Source of the DNA: Clostridiales bacterium
GTDB taxonomy: Bacteria; Bacillota; Clostridia; TANB77; CAG-508
Direction of reading: 5' to 3'
Length of the DNA: 64,000 nucleotides
Assembly: GCA_019417465.1 (NCBI GenBank)
Contig: DXVF01000009.1
Location: 16,964 to 80,963 of the forward strand
Positions 17,653-26,346 of the stretch are shown here, piece by piece. The notes beneath the pieces are model-generated. The model made no database searches. It saw nothing but the letters and a program-made list of their open reading frames with translations, and was not told the DNA's origin. Positions within the stretch are counted from its first letter, which is position 1, and every line of letters begins with the position of its first letter. The position numbers and the translations under genes are program-made.

Positions 17653-18307
17653 ATGGGAATAATAATAGATTTATTAATCATATTGATTGTAGCTTTATCA
17701 ATTTGGTTTGGATATAAAAAAGGACTAACAGAAAGTTTATTAAAAATATTCAATTTCTTTATAGCATTAATAATATCAATTATATTATTTAATCCAATTG
17801 CTAATTTAGTTATTAATAATACTCAAATAGATGACTTCTTGCAAGATTCAATTATATCAAAATTTAATAATAACGAAGAAGTTAAAGAAGTAGAAACAGA
17901 GAATAATATGCCAACGATATTTAATGATTATATAAAGAATCAAGTAGAAGAATCTACAAATGAAGTAAAAGAAGTCATAATAATGGAGTCTGCCAAACAG
18001 ATTTCTATAACAATTATTAATATTGGTATAGTGATTATAATATTCTTAATTACTAGAATAATTTTAATATTTATAAAAGGAATTGTAAATATAATAACAA
18101 AATTACCTGTAATAAAACAATTCAATGAGTTTGGACGGAGCTTTATATGGATTATTAAGAGCGGTTGTAATATTAATTATTGTATTTACTATAATAAGCC
18201 TAATAGCTCCAATAATTGAAAGTTCAGGAGTTATAGATATTATTAATGATTCTATAATTGGAGGCTTTTTGTATAATAATAATATACTATTTAATATTAT
18301 TTTCTAA
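17653..18307 (+). CDS. cvpA: CvpA-family membrane protein with a CGG frameshift
   Basis: CvpA-like proteins are small integral membrane proteins tied to colicin V export and to septum or purine phenotypes. The first frame gives 161 residues with IDLLIILIVALSIWFGYKKG and a second hydrophobic stretch before TKLPVIKQFNEFG. It then meets CGG at 18136. Omitting the C produces N-E-F-G-G-A-L-Y-G-L-L-R-A-V, the highly conserved CvpA C-terminal motif, and 56 more residues. The joined 217-residue protein is of normal length. The ATG at 17653 is preferred to 17638 because of the GAGGAG site. I interpret it as functional through frameshifting at CGG. Confidence 0.82.
18136..18138 (+). other. CGG frameshift site 4 (cvpA)
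   Basis: Incoming frame TTT GGA CGG AGC. Omitting C gives GGA GGA GCT TTA and restores the conserved G-G-A-L-x-G motif. This is the only one of the six sites not preceded by a codon ending in T. Confidence 0.8.
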
Positions 18308-18384
18308 AAAATAGTTAGAAATATTGATATTTATATATTTATTTGTTATACTTGCATATATATTAAATTATAGGAGTGAGAACT

Positions 18385-19716
18385 TTGCAAAAAAATGTAG
18401 ATACAAAAGAAGGAAAAGGAAAAAATAATAAACAAAAAAAGAAGAAAAAGAAGCTTAGAGTAATAATATTAGTAATATTATTACTAGTAATTATAACAGT
18501 AGGATCTTGGTTTGGTTATAGAGTATATAAAAATGGTGGAGGATTGCAAGGTGTACTTGCAACAATTGTTGGACATGATGAAAATACATTAAAAAATTTG
18601 CCAAAAGTTTATTGTTTAGTAACTGGGCAAAGCCAAAATTTAACTGATACAATTATGTTGTGTTCATATGATCCTAAGACACAGGAAGCATCTATATTAT
18701 CAATACCAAGGGATACTTTTGTTGGTAAAAACAAAAAAAATGCTACAGGCTCTGATAAAATAAATGCATTATATCAAATTAGTCCAGAGAAAACTGTACA
18801 AGCAGTTAGTAAATTAACAGGTATAGATATTAAATATTATTTAAATATAGATACAGAAGCATTAAAAGAAGTTGTAGATAGTATAGGTGGAGTATATTTT
18901 GATGTACCTATAGATATGGATTATGATGATTCTACTCAAGACTTACATATACATATGAAAAAGGGATATCAATTATTAGATGGTGATAAAGCAGAACAGG
19001 TAGTAAGATTTAGACATAATAATGATGGAACTAGTTATCCAACAGAATATGGAGATAATGACTTAGGAAGAATGAGGACACAAAGAGAATTTTTAAAAGC
19101 TGTTATCAAAAAGTTAGCAACCCCATCTACATTAACAAAAGTAAATGATCTTATTAAAATAGCTAATAATAATGTAACAACAAATTTAGATTTATCTTTA
19201 GCAAAGGATTATGCTCCTTATGCAGTTGAATTTAAATCAGAAAATTTAAAAACAGCTACATTACCTGGAACTCCAGAATTATGTAATGGAGTTTGGTTAT
19301 ATACACATGATGCGACTGAAACAAAACAAGTTATAGAAGACTTATTTGGAAGTCAAGAAGATGACACAAACACTACTAGTGAAAGTGATACAAAAAATAC
19401 AACAACAAATACTTCAAAAAAGATAACTGAACAAGAGAAAAAAGAAAATGCTAAAATAAAAATAGAGATATTAAATGGTACATCTGATAATTCAAAACTT
19501 ACATCTTTAAAAGATGAATTAAAGAAATATGGATACAATGTAACAAAAACAGGAATTACAACAAACACTTCAAAAACAACTATTATAAATAGAACAGGAA
19601 AATCTAGTACGATTATAAACAGTATAAAAAATATTATTGGAGATATTGGAGTTTCTACTACAGGGAACAATAATTCAAATGTTGATATAACAATTATAAT
19701 AGGAAAAGATTATTAA
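18385..19716 (+). CDS. LytR-CpsA-Psr (LCP) family cell-wall glycopolymer ligase with LytR_C domain
   Basis: LCP proteins attach teichoic acids or capsular polymers to peptidoglycan on the outer face of the membrane. After a Lys-rich cytoplasmic tail there is one membrane helix (about residues 26-48), then the LCP domain with TDTIMLCSYDPKTQ, LSIPRDTFV, GVYFDVPIDMDY, VRFRHNND and GRMRTQREFLKA, which hold the conserved Arg and Asp residues. A Thr/Ser linker leads to a C-terminal LytR_C domain (IEILNGTSDNSK onward). The start is TTG at 18385, 8 bases after AGGAG. A terminator follows directly. Confidence 0.92.
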   Translation: MQKNVDTKEGKGKNNKQKKKKKKLRVIILVILLLVIITVGSWFGYRVYKNGGGLQGVLATIVGHDENTLKNLPKVYCLVTGQSQNLTDTIMLCSYDPKTQEASILSIPRDTFVGKNKKNATGSDKINALYQISPEKTVQAVSKLTGIDIKYYLNIDTEALKEVVDSIGGVYFDVPIDMDYDDSTQDLHIHMKKGYQLLDGDKAEQVVRFRHNNDGTSYPTEYGDNDLGRMRTQREFLKAVIKKLATPSTLTKVNDLIKIANNNVTTNLDLSLAKDYAPYAVEFKSENLKTATLPGTPELCNGVWLYTHDATETKQVIEDLFGSQEDDTNTTSESDTKNTTTNTSKKITEQEKKENAKIKIEILNGTSDNSKLTSLKDELKKYGYNVTKTGITTNTSKTTIINRTGKSSTIINSIKNIIGDIGVSTTGNNNSNVDITIIIGKDY

Positions 19717-19752
19717 AAAAGGGGGCACATATTTTTTATGTGCTCCTTTTTT
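19715..19752 (+). terminator. Rho-independent terminator after the LCP gene
   Basis: AAAAAAGGGGGCACATA pairs with TATGTGCTCCTTTTTT around a short T-rich loop. The stem starts at the stop codon. Confidence 0.9.
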
Positions 19753-19754
19753 AT

Positions 19755-19922
19755 ATAATAGGAAAGTTCTATTATAGAGTAAAATTTAACTAACCTGTCT
19801 TCCTATTATATAAAAATAATTGTACACAATTTTTTACTAAAAAATTGGCACACGAACAATTAAACGCGGACTTTAAAATGTTCTAAACAGAGAAAATGTT
19901 CAAAAAAGCCCGCTATTGTTCT
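19755..19922. repeat. Dispersed intergenic repeat, copy 1
   Basis: This stretch shares its core and ends with a second long copy at 38818 and a short copy at 21262. Shared blocks are TAAAATYTAACTAA, ATTATATAAAAATAATTG, TACACAATTTTTT and the end GCTATTGTTCT. The core folds as a hairpin (AATTGT..ACAATTTTTT against AAAATTGGCRCACGAACAATT), and GAACAATTAAACGCGG can pair with CCCGCTATTGTTC near the end. No ORF is visible. It could be a small structured RNA or a non-autonomous mobile repeat. Confidence 0.6.
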
Positions 19923-19934
19923 TCACAAATTTTA

Positions 19935-21200
19935 TTATTTATAAAATTTCATAAATACATCTTTTTTTTTCTTATGTTTTTTTATTTTTACTACTGTGAT
20001 AAAAATTAACAATAGCAATATAAACAACAATAAGCTAAATACTTGTGGTAATATATCAGAATCTAATATATTATTTCCAGATATTAAATTTGAAGTATAT
20101 GTTACATTATCTATAGTGTAAGATATTTTACCAACAACAGTTCCTTTTAATATAGGTGCCTGTAAATTTTCATTAATGGTTATTGATGGGACAATAGTAG
20201 AAATATCTTGAGCAGTAGTAACTTTTATTTCTTTTTCTACCATTATATCTAACATCTTTTTTGTATCATCTGATGATCTTATTTCAATCTGTTTTATGAT
20301 GGTTTCTGGAGTGGATACTATTTTTTCACCGTAATTTTCTAAAGCATAGTTAAATAATGTTATGCAATCATGTGCTCTATCATTTTGATGTGCAGATATT
20401 TTATTAGCTCCTAAAATTACAACAATGAATTCGTAGTCATCTTTTTTGCAACTGGCAACAATACAATTTTTGGCATAATCTGTATATCCAGTTTTTATCC
20501 CAGTGGTATATTGATAATAATACTCATCAGATGTTAATAATTCGTTTGTATTATCAAATTTCCTATCATCTTTATCATACATATTTGTTATTGGTAGAGT
20601 GCAAGAAGTTTTACTAACAATTTTTCTAAATATATTGTTTTTCATTGCGTATTTACCAATTAGAGCCATATCATAAGCAGTCGTATAATGATTATTATTA
20701 TGAACACCATTAGGATTCACAAAATTAGTATTGGTACAGCCAATTTCCTTCGCTTTTAAATTCATAAGTTTTGAAAATTCAGTTACTGTTCCTGATACAT
20801 GTTCTGCTAAAGCTATAGCTGCATCATTTGCAGATGGAATTAATAAAACATTTAATAAATCTTCTACGGATAATTTTTCACCAGACTTTATATTAGCTCT
20901 TGTATAAGTTTCTGGAACAGAAGCTAATGATACAGCATTATCGCTTACAGTAACTATTTCATTTAAATCGCAATTTTCCAAAACAAGTATAGCAGTCATA
21001 ATTTTTGTTGTACTTGCAGGATACATTTTATTATAGGCATTTTTCTCATATAATATTTTTCCAGAATCGGAATCAATTAATATACAAGATGGTGAATATA
21101 TATTTAAATCATCATTATTAGCAAAGGAGGTGCTAAAAAAAATAAATAAAAGTATTATTATAAAAAGTAGTACAAAAATATATTTAATTTTTAATTTCAT
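19935..21200 (-). CDS. dacB: D-alanyl-D-alanine carboxypeptidase (PBP5/DacF family)
   Basis: This penicillin-binding protein removes the terminal D-Ala from peptidoglycan stem peptides outside the membrane. It has an N-terminal hydrophobic segment (about 5-27), the active-site ASTTKIM (SxxK), SANDAA (SxN) and KTGYTD (KTG) motifs, and ends in a hydrophobic membrane anchor followed by a Lys-rich tail. Length (421 aa) is typical. The RBS is GAGGAGTC. A second paralogue lies at 62125. The exact gene name among dacA, dacB and dacF cannot be fixed from sequence; a spore-cortex role is possible but unproven. Confidence 0.88.
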   Translation of the reverse strand: MKLKIKYIFVLLFIIILLFIFFSTSFANNDDLNIYSPSCILIDSDSGKILYEKNAYNKMYPASTTKIMTAILVLENCDLNEIVTVSDNAVSLASVPETYTRANIKSGEKLSVEDLLNVLLIPSANDAAIALAEHVSGTVTEFSKLMNLKAKEIGCTNTNFVNPNGVHNNNHYTTAYDMALIGKYAMKNNIFRKIVSKTSCTLPITNMYDKDDRKFDNTNELLTSDEYYYQYTTGIKTGYTDYAKNCIVASCKKDDYEFIVVILGANKISAHQNDRAHDCITLFNYALENYGEKIVSTPETIIKQIEIRSSDDTKKMLDIMVEKEIKVTTAQDISTIVPSITINENLQAPILKGTVVGKISYTIDNVTYTSNLISGNNILDSDILPQVFSLLLFILLLLIFITVVKIKKHKKKKDVFMKFYK

Positions 21201-21261
21201 ATTAGACTCCTCATAAGTTTTTAACGATACTATATATTAATTAATATATAATTTCAAGACA

Positions 21262-21322
21262 TATATAATTATTACACACAATTTTTTCGAAAATTGGTGC
21301 ATAAACAATTAAATGTAGCATA
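21262..21322. repeat. Dispersed intergenic repeat, short copy 2
   Basis: ATAATTATTACACACAATTTTTTCG, a 25-base span with two interruptions relative to the other copies, then AAAATTGGTGCATAAACAATTAAA-like sequence. It matches the hairpin core of the repeats at 19755 and 38818 but lacks their flanks. It lies in the divergent region between the carboxypeptidase and comEA. Confidence 0.5.
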
Positions 21323-21402
21323 GGGTATAATAGTGAAATTGTAAATATAATAAATACGCTATTATTATTCTTAATAATTATATTTTAATAGGAGGTAGCA
21401 TT

Positions 21403-22059
21403 TTGGAATTTACTAATAAACAGAAAGTAGTATTTATTATTTTAATTATTATATTAATATTTATCGGAATATATGTATATAATATAAGATTTAATACTAG
21501 TGAAGATAATATTGATATAGAAAATAATAATATTAATTTAGGAGAAAACTTTTTAGACACTATTGAAAATAAAAGTGAAAAAGATGACATAATAATAGTA
21601 CATGTAACTGGAGCAGTAAAGAAAAGTGGAATAGTAGAATTATCTCAGGGAGCAAGGATATATAATGCAATTGAAATGGCAGGAGGTAGTTTAGAAGAAG
21701 CAGATTTATCAAAGCTAAATTTAGCATATTTACTGGAAGATGGACAAAAAATTTATATTCCTTTTATAGGTGAAATAACTGAAGATAATGAGAATATAGA
21801 GTATATAACATCAAATCTTGGAAATAATAATAGTATAATACAAGATACTATTAAAGGAGGCAATGATAAAGTGAATATAAATACTGCAAATCAAACAGAA
21901 TTAGAAACATTACCTGGAATAGGAACTGCAACAGCTGAAAAGATAATTGATTATAGAACTAAAAATGGCAAATTTAATACTATAGAGGATATTCAAAATG
22001 TAAAAGGAATAGGACAGGCAAAATATGAAAATATAAAAGAAAGTATATGTGTAAAGTAA
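21403..22059 (+). CDS. comEA: ComEA-like DNA-binding protein
   Basis: ComEA binds double-stranded DNA outside the membrane during competence. The 218-residue product has one N-terminal helix (about residues 9-26), a linker, an SLBB domain (about 65-125, VHVTGAVKKSGIVELSQGAR) and a C-terminal helix-hairpin-helix pair (INTANQTELETLPGIGTATA and KGIGQAKYENIK). This order is diagnostic. The start is TTG after GGAGG. No comEC or comEB follows in the window; the tRNA and island come next. Confidence 0.92.
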   Translation: MEFTNKQKVVFIILIIILIFIGIYVYNIRFNTSEDNIDIENNNINLGENFLDTIENKSEKDDIIIVHVTGAVKKSGIVELSQGARIYNAIEMAGGSLEEADLSKLNLAYLLEDGQKIYIPFIGEITEDNENIEYITSNLGNNNSIIQDTIKGGNDKVNINTANQTELETLPGIGTATAEKIIDYRTKNGKFNTIEDIQNVKGIGQAKYENIKESICVK

Positions 22060-22084
22060 TATTATAATTTTTTTTGAATATAAT

Positions 22085-22123
22085 AACTCTTAAAGAAGAA
22101 AAAATAAAACTTTTTTAAGAGTT
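22085..22123 (+). terminator. Stem-loop after comEA
   Basis: AACTCTTAAAGAAG pairs with CTTTTTTAAGAGTT (14 bp with one G-U) around an A-rich loop. It probably terminates comEA even though no T-tract follows. Confidence 0.5.
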
Positions 22124-22188
22124 AATTAATTAATTATTGAATATTAGTTAAATAATTTGGGAAATAAAAAGAAATTATACAAAAAGAG

Positions 22189-22217
22189 TTGACAAATATT
22201 ATTTGTTATTATATACT
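22189..22217 (+). promoter_or_regulatory. Promoter of the initiator tRNA
   Basis: TTGACA, 17 bases, TATACT, located 22 bases upstream of the tRNA 5' end. Confidence 0.85.
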
Positions 22218-22238
22218 AAAAAAGTAATGTCAATATAT

Positions 22239-22314
<76 letters not shown>

Positions 22315-22317
22315 AAG

Positions 22318-22351
22318 AAAGACATTTTTCGTTTGAAAAGTGTCTTTTTTA
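22318..22351. terminator. Terminator between tRNA-fMet and the restriction gene
   Basis: AAAGACATTTTTC pairs with GAAAAGTGTCTTTTTT around a 4-base loop. It ends the tRNA transcript and may also stop the converging restriction gene. Confidence 0.75.
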
Positions 22352-24037
22352 TATTTCTAACCAATGTAATGCATTTTCTTTTATTTCTTTATACCATTCT
22401 ATTTCATTATTTGAATTTTGAGCAATTTCAATAGATTTCTTAAACAAACTTTCTACATTTTGAGGGTTCGGTTGATATGTTGCTCTAAAGGCATCATTTA
22501 CCAATTTTATGAATACATCTAATTCTAAAGGTATAACATAAGAATAACCATTATAATAACTTATATTAATTTTATATAATGAATAAAAATATGCTATACA
22601 AGATGGATTTATTTTTGGTGCAATAAATAAGCAATATGAATCTTTATTTATTGATTTTTTATATTCTGCTAAATGTCTTATAACTGGTTCTCCTTCTGTT
22701 TCATATTGACGTTGACCAGATTGCATTGTAACCTCAACTGTAACACCAAAATCTCCATAATCGCAAACAATATCTGCTTTTTTTCCTAATGCTGTTGATT
22801 TTGGTTCTCCAAAGTCATCAAATTCTAAATTAGCATCTATTTTTCCTCCGTCTAGCATATTCATAGCTCTCCAAGTATTCCATTCTAGCATTAAAGACGG
22901 GTCATATACATTTCTATTTTTTATATTATCATACATTGTAATAATGTCATTATACTTATCAAAGTTTTTGATGTTAGATACTTTCTCAGAAATTATTTGA
23001 TTTTTTCTTTCCAAAATTTTGTGTTTCAAAATAGTTTTTAATTCTAATATAGATAAATCTTGTATTTGATTAATATCGCTTATAAATTCTGATAATTGAA
23101 TAATTAAATTATCTTTATTATCAGAATATAGCTTTGGTAATGATACATCAAATAAATATTCTTTGTATTTTTGTACATTATATATAAAAACAGGCTCTCT
23201 AGATACATTTTCTAAGATAAATTTTATATCGTTTCTTTTTTCTGGTATAATAGATATAGAATGTCCTAATTGAGAAATTGAAAAAAGCCCTGTTTCTCTT
23301 AAATATCTAAAACAAGCATCAGTATAATCGTGCATATTATTGGATTTAGTTTTTACAAATTTATCTATGTTCACATCTTTTGATTCTCTTGTTTTAAAAT
23401 TATCTTCACTTATTTCTTTTATGTATAATTTTCTGATTATTTTATTTAATTCTTCTTTTAAGAAAATACGATATTTTCCTTTATTATTTAATTTATCTAT
23501 TCTAAATTTTTCTATTTTTGAAGTTATATCTTCAAATTCATCAAACCTTTTCATTTGTAAACCAAATAGCATTATTTCATCAAAAGTCAAACTACCAAAG
23601 TAATTTATTAGTCGAATAATTTCTAAATATGGTTTTATAAAAAATAATTCACTACTTTCTTTATCTAGTGTATGATATGGCGATGGTAACTGAAATTTTA
23701 ATAATTGTCTTAATAAAGTTTCTTCCTTAAATTCCGATTCAATAAAAGATTTTCCTGCTTCAGTTAATTTTACAACTGGATTCAAATCAACAAACCCTAA
23801 AGCTTTAGGTGCTCTATTAATTCTATCTCTTGCACTAAAAGCTGGGTCTTTTGGAATTGATAAATTTTCAAAATTACTATTTTTAATTAGTTCCATCATA
23901 AATTTTTCTTGAGTTTCTTGATTCCACGATTTATCTGAAAAATTGTTTGTTAAAACTTCAATTTCTGGTATCATTTTTAAAGGTGAACGTGGTGAAGTTG
24001 TAAAAAATAATGTTTTTGTTTTTGATATTTTAGCCAT
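22349..24037 (-). CDS. AlwI-family type II restriction endonuclease
   Basis: The 562-residue protein resembles the RE_AlwI family, enzymes that cut near the asymmetric site GGATC. Visible features are an N-terminal block with FFTTSPRSP and ARDRINRAPKALGFVD, and a C-terminal nuclease-like region where ADIVCDYGDFGVTVEVTMQS supplies an acidic residue and E-x-T spacing typical of a PD-(D/E)xK core, followed by a conserved HLAEYKK. The ATG at 24037 (8 bases after GGAGGG) is preferred to 24043. It overlaps the preceding methyltransferase by 8 bases, so the pair is co-expressed. Target specificity is inferred from the family only. Confidence 0.85.
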   Translation of the reverse strand: MAKISKTKTLFFTTSPRSPLKMIPEIEVLTNNFSDKSWNQETQEKFMMELIKNSNFENLSIPKDPAFSARDRINRAPKALGFVDLNPVVKLTEAGKSFIESEFKEETLLRQLLKFQLPSPYHTLDKESSELFFIKPYLEIIRLINYFGSLTFDEIMLFGLQMKRFDEFEDITSKIEKFRIDKLNNKGKYRIFLKEELNKIIRKLYIKEISEDNFKTRESKDVNIDKFVKTKSNNMHDYTDACFRYLRETGLFSISQLGHSISIIPEKRNDIKFILENVSREPVFIYNVQKYKEYLFDVSLPKLYSDNKDNLIIQLSEFISDINQIQDLSILELKTILKHKILERKNQIISEKVSNIKNFDKYNDIITMYDNIKNRNVYDPSLMLEWNTWRAMNMLDGGKIDANLEFDDFGEPKSTALGKKADIVCDYGDFGVTVEVTMQSGQRQYETEGEPVIRHLAEYKKSINKDSYCLFIAPKINPSCIAYFYSLYKINISYYNGYSYVIPLELDVFIKLVNDAFRATYQPNPQNVESLFKKSIEIAQNSNNEIEWYKEIKENALHWLEI

Positions 24038-24905
24038 TAACATTTCCCTCCAATTTATAATTTACCACGATTATATGAGTAGCTTTTGATTTAAATCTAT
24101 TTCTTATATTTACAGAATAATCTTTTTCATATTCACCTATTATATAATCTTTATATAAATTTTCTGTCAGCTCTGTTTTTCCGATTACCATCATAGCTTT
24201 ACATTTTAATTCATAAAAATTTTGTGCTAATCTCTTATGTTCATTTTCTAAAAAACCATTTTTAGTTTCTTCATTCCCATAATCACTAAACACACAATCA
24301 TATGGTGGGTCAAGAAACATAAAATCATCTTCTTTAGCACTTTTAAATATTTTTTCATAATCGCCACAAACTATTTGGGCTTGTTTCAATAATTCTGAAT
24401 GTTTTTCTGTTATTAAATCTGTATTAAAATTTTTATATCTTCCAAATGGAACATTAAATTCTCCGTTTGCATTATATCTAATCATTCCTGAATAGGCAGT
24501 TTTATTAATAAAGTAATATATACTTGCATCATTATATTTTTTTTCTATTTTATTGTTGTACATATTTCGAATATAATAATATATTTTTTCATTTTTATCT
24601 TCAACACGATTATTGGGGTTTTCGAATTTTAAATTTTCGAAGTCTTTTCTATTTATTGCATATATTTCTTCTAAGTTTTTTAATTCATTTTTTATCTCTT
24701 GATAATTCAAACTTAAATCCTTATAAAAAGACATTAAAGGTTTATTTATATCATTAATAATAGATTTTTTTGGTTCTAAATAGAAAAATACAGCTCCTCC
24801 ACCAAAAAACGGTTCTATATATGTGTTATATTCTTTTGGAATATATTTTTCAAAATATTTTATTTCTTTGCTTTTTCCACCTCTATATTTAATAATTGGT
24901 TTCAT
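24030..24905 (-). CDS. Dam-type (D12 class) N6-adenine DNA methyltransferase
   Basis: The 291-residue protein has the D12 signature: KYRGGKSKEIKYFEKYIP at the N-terminus, the SAM-binding EPFFGGGAVFFYL (FxGxG) at about residue 32-44, and the catalytic DPPYD after FMFL at about residue 198. It methylates adenine in a GATC-like sequence, which fits the GGATC site expected for the partner nuclease, and so protects the host. It is the first gene of the pair, as expected for safe expression. The gap to its right (24906-25085) holds the promoter region and nothing else that I can see. Confidence 0.9.
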   Translation of the reverse strand: MKPIIKYRGGKSKEIKYFEKYIPKEYNTYIEPFFGGGAVFFYLEPKKSIINDINKPLMSFYKDLSLNYQEIKNELKNLEEIYAINRKDFENLKFENPNNRVEDKNEKIYYYIRNMYNNKIEKKYNDASIYYFINKTAYSGMIRYNANGEFNVPFGRYKNFNTDLITEKHSELLKQAQIVCGDYEKIFKSAKEDDFMFLDPPYDCVFSDYGNEETKNGFLENEHKRLAQNFYELKCKAMMVIGKTELTENLYKDYIIGEYEKDYSVNIRNRFKSKATHIIVVNYKLEGNVNG

Positions 24906-25085
24906 ATTTTTTCCCTTTCAAAAATAATCTACTAATCTACTTTTACAAAATATATCATAAAACTATTTCCTATACAATATAAAATATAAAAAATAAACTT
25001 ATTTGTTTTTTATAGAGTTATCAACCATTCTTTTTAATCTATCTATTGGAAAGTCAAAAAGATATGTTACAATTTCAAATGTTTT

Positions 25086-25787
25086 CTATATATAATTTGT
25101 TAGTTTTTTATTTTTTTCTTGTAATTTTTGATTCTCGTATCTTAAATTATTATTTTCTTCTTGTAGTTCAACATTATTTTCTATTGCTTTATATGATTTT
25201 AATAAATAACCTTTTAACTTTTTATTATATTGCATTAATTGTTTATTTTGAGCAACAATTAAAGAAGTATTTTGTGTTTCTAATTCTTTTATTGGTTCTG
25301 TTTGTAATTCGGCTTTTATATTATTATATTCTGTTATTTGTTTGAATTTTTCAGTAGATAAATGTTCAACTCCGTTTTTGTTTCCACGTTCTAGATCAAA
25401 ACCTTTATTAGTTATGTATTTATAAAAAGAGTCTTGTAATTTTTTATAACTATCTTTGCCTTTCCAGTATTCACTACAAGCTATTTTACCTGTTTGTTTT
25501 CCACTTTCTTTGTTTAAATTGTGGACAACAGGAACGAAAACTATGTGCATGTGGGGAGTGGATTCGTCTAAATGAACTTTAGCTGATATTATATAATCTT
25601 CTCCTAAATTTTGATAACTAACTACAAATGGAATAAGCAGTTTCAAAATATCTTTTTGTTTCTTCTTCTCCGATAGTACCAAAAAATTCTTTATTTGAAT
25701 AATTAGTATTCTTTCTTTCATTATGTTTGTATAATCCTGCTAAATTATCTCTTTTGTGTTTGCATTTCTTATTATTGCATAACTCAT
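25086..25787 (-). pseudogene. Mob/Pre-type plasmid relaxase, broken
   Basis: Starting from an ATG at 25787 after AAAGGTGGG, the text reads M-S-Y-A-I-I-R-N-A, the Mob_Pre N-terminus, then loses frame and reappears in another frame as H-K-R-D-N-L-A-G-L-Y-K-H, later N-K-E-F-F-G-T-I-G-E-E. A second break near 25630 leads to the long frame with VHLDESTPHMHIVFVPV, the relaxase HxDExxPHxH metal motif, and a Gln/Asn-rich coiled coil. It stops after about 230 residues, shorter than intact relaxases. The breaks do not occur at CGG codons, so this is ordinary decay. Confidence 0.8.
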
Positions 25788-25947
25788 TTTCCCACCTTTT
25801 GAATAAGCTAATCTTTGTAGCTTACTCTATTTAAAATTTCTACTTTGACATTGCTTAAGCTAAACTAATTTCAAGAATTAGCAGTAAAAACTTTAAAAAA
25901 GGATATCAAAAGTATTGCTAAGTGAAATGAACGGAAAGGAGCCAATT

Positions 25948-26234
25948 ATGATTTATATTACTGGTGATATTCAGGCTGATTTTTCAAGAATCGAAGAAGA
26001 TAAATATCCTATACAATCTGATATGACTAAAAATGATTATGTAATTATTTGTGGCAATTTTGGTAGAGTATGGAATTATATATTAGAAAGTATGTATGAA
26101 AAACAATGGATAGATTGGTTAGATAATAAAAAATTACTACTTTGTTTGTCGATGGAAATCATGAGCATTTTGAAAGATTATATAAATATTCAGTAGAGGA
26201 ATGGCATGGAGGAAAAGTACATAAAATAAGCTAA
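25948..26234 (+). pseudogene. Metallophosphoesterase fragment, frameshifted
   Basis: After a GGAAAGGAG site the ATG at 25948 gives MIYITGDIQADFSRIEEDKY, like the GDxHxD start of metallophosphoesterases but with Gln in place of His. Near 26135 the frame breaks, and the downstream frame continues F-V-D-G-N-H-E-H-F-E-R-L, the GNHE motif of the family. The text ends soon afterwards at about 95 residues, far short of a full enzyme. The break is in an A/T-rich tract, not at CGG. It is a remnant of accessory DNA. Confidence 0.75.
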
Positions 26235-26346
26235 AATAATGTTTATGAAGAAATTTGGCAGAATTTGTTGAGAAAAAAACAATAATATGATATAAATAGC
26301 ATGGTATAAAATAAACAAAAAAGAAAAAATGGAGATAGATAAAATT

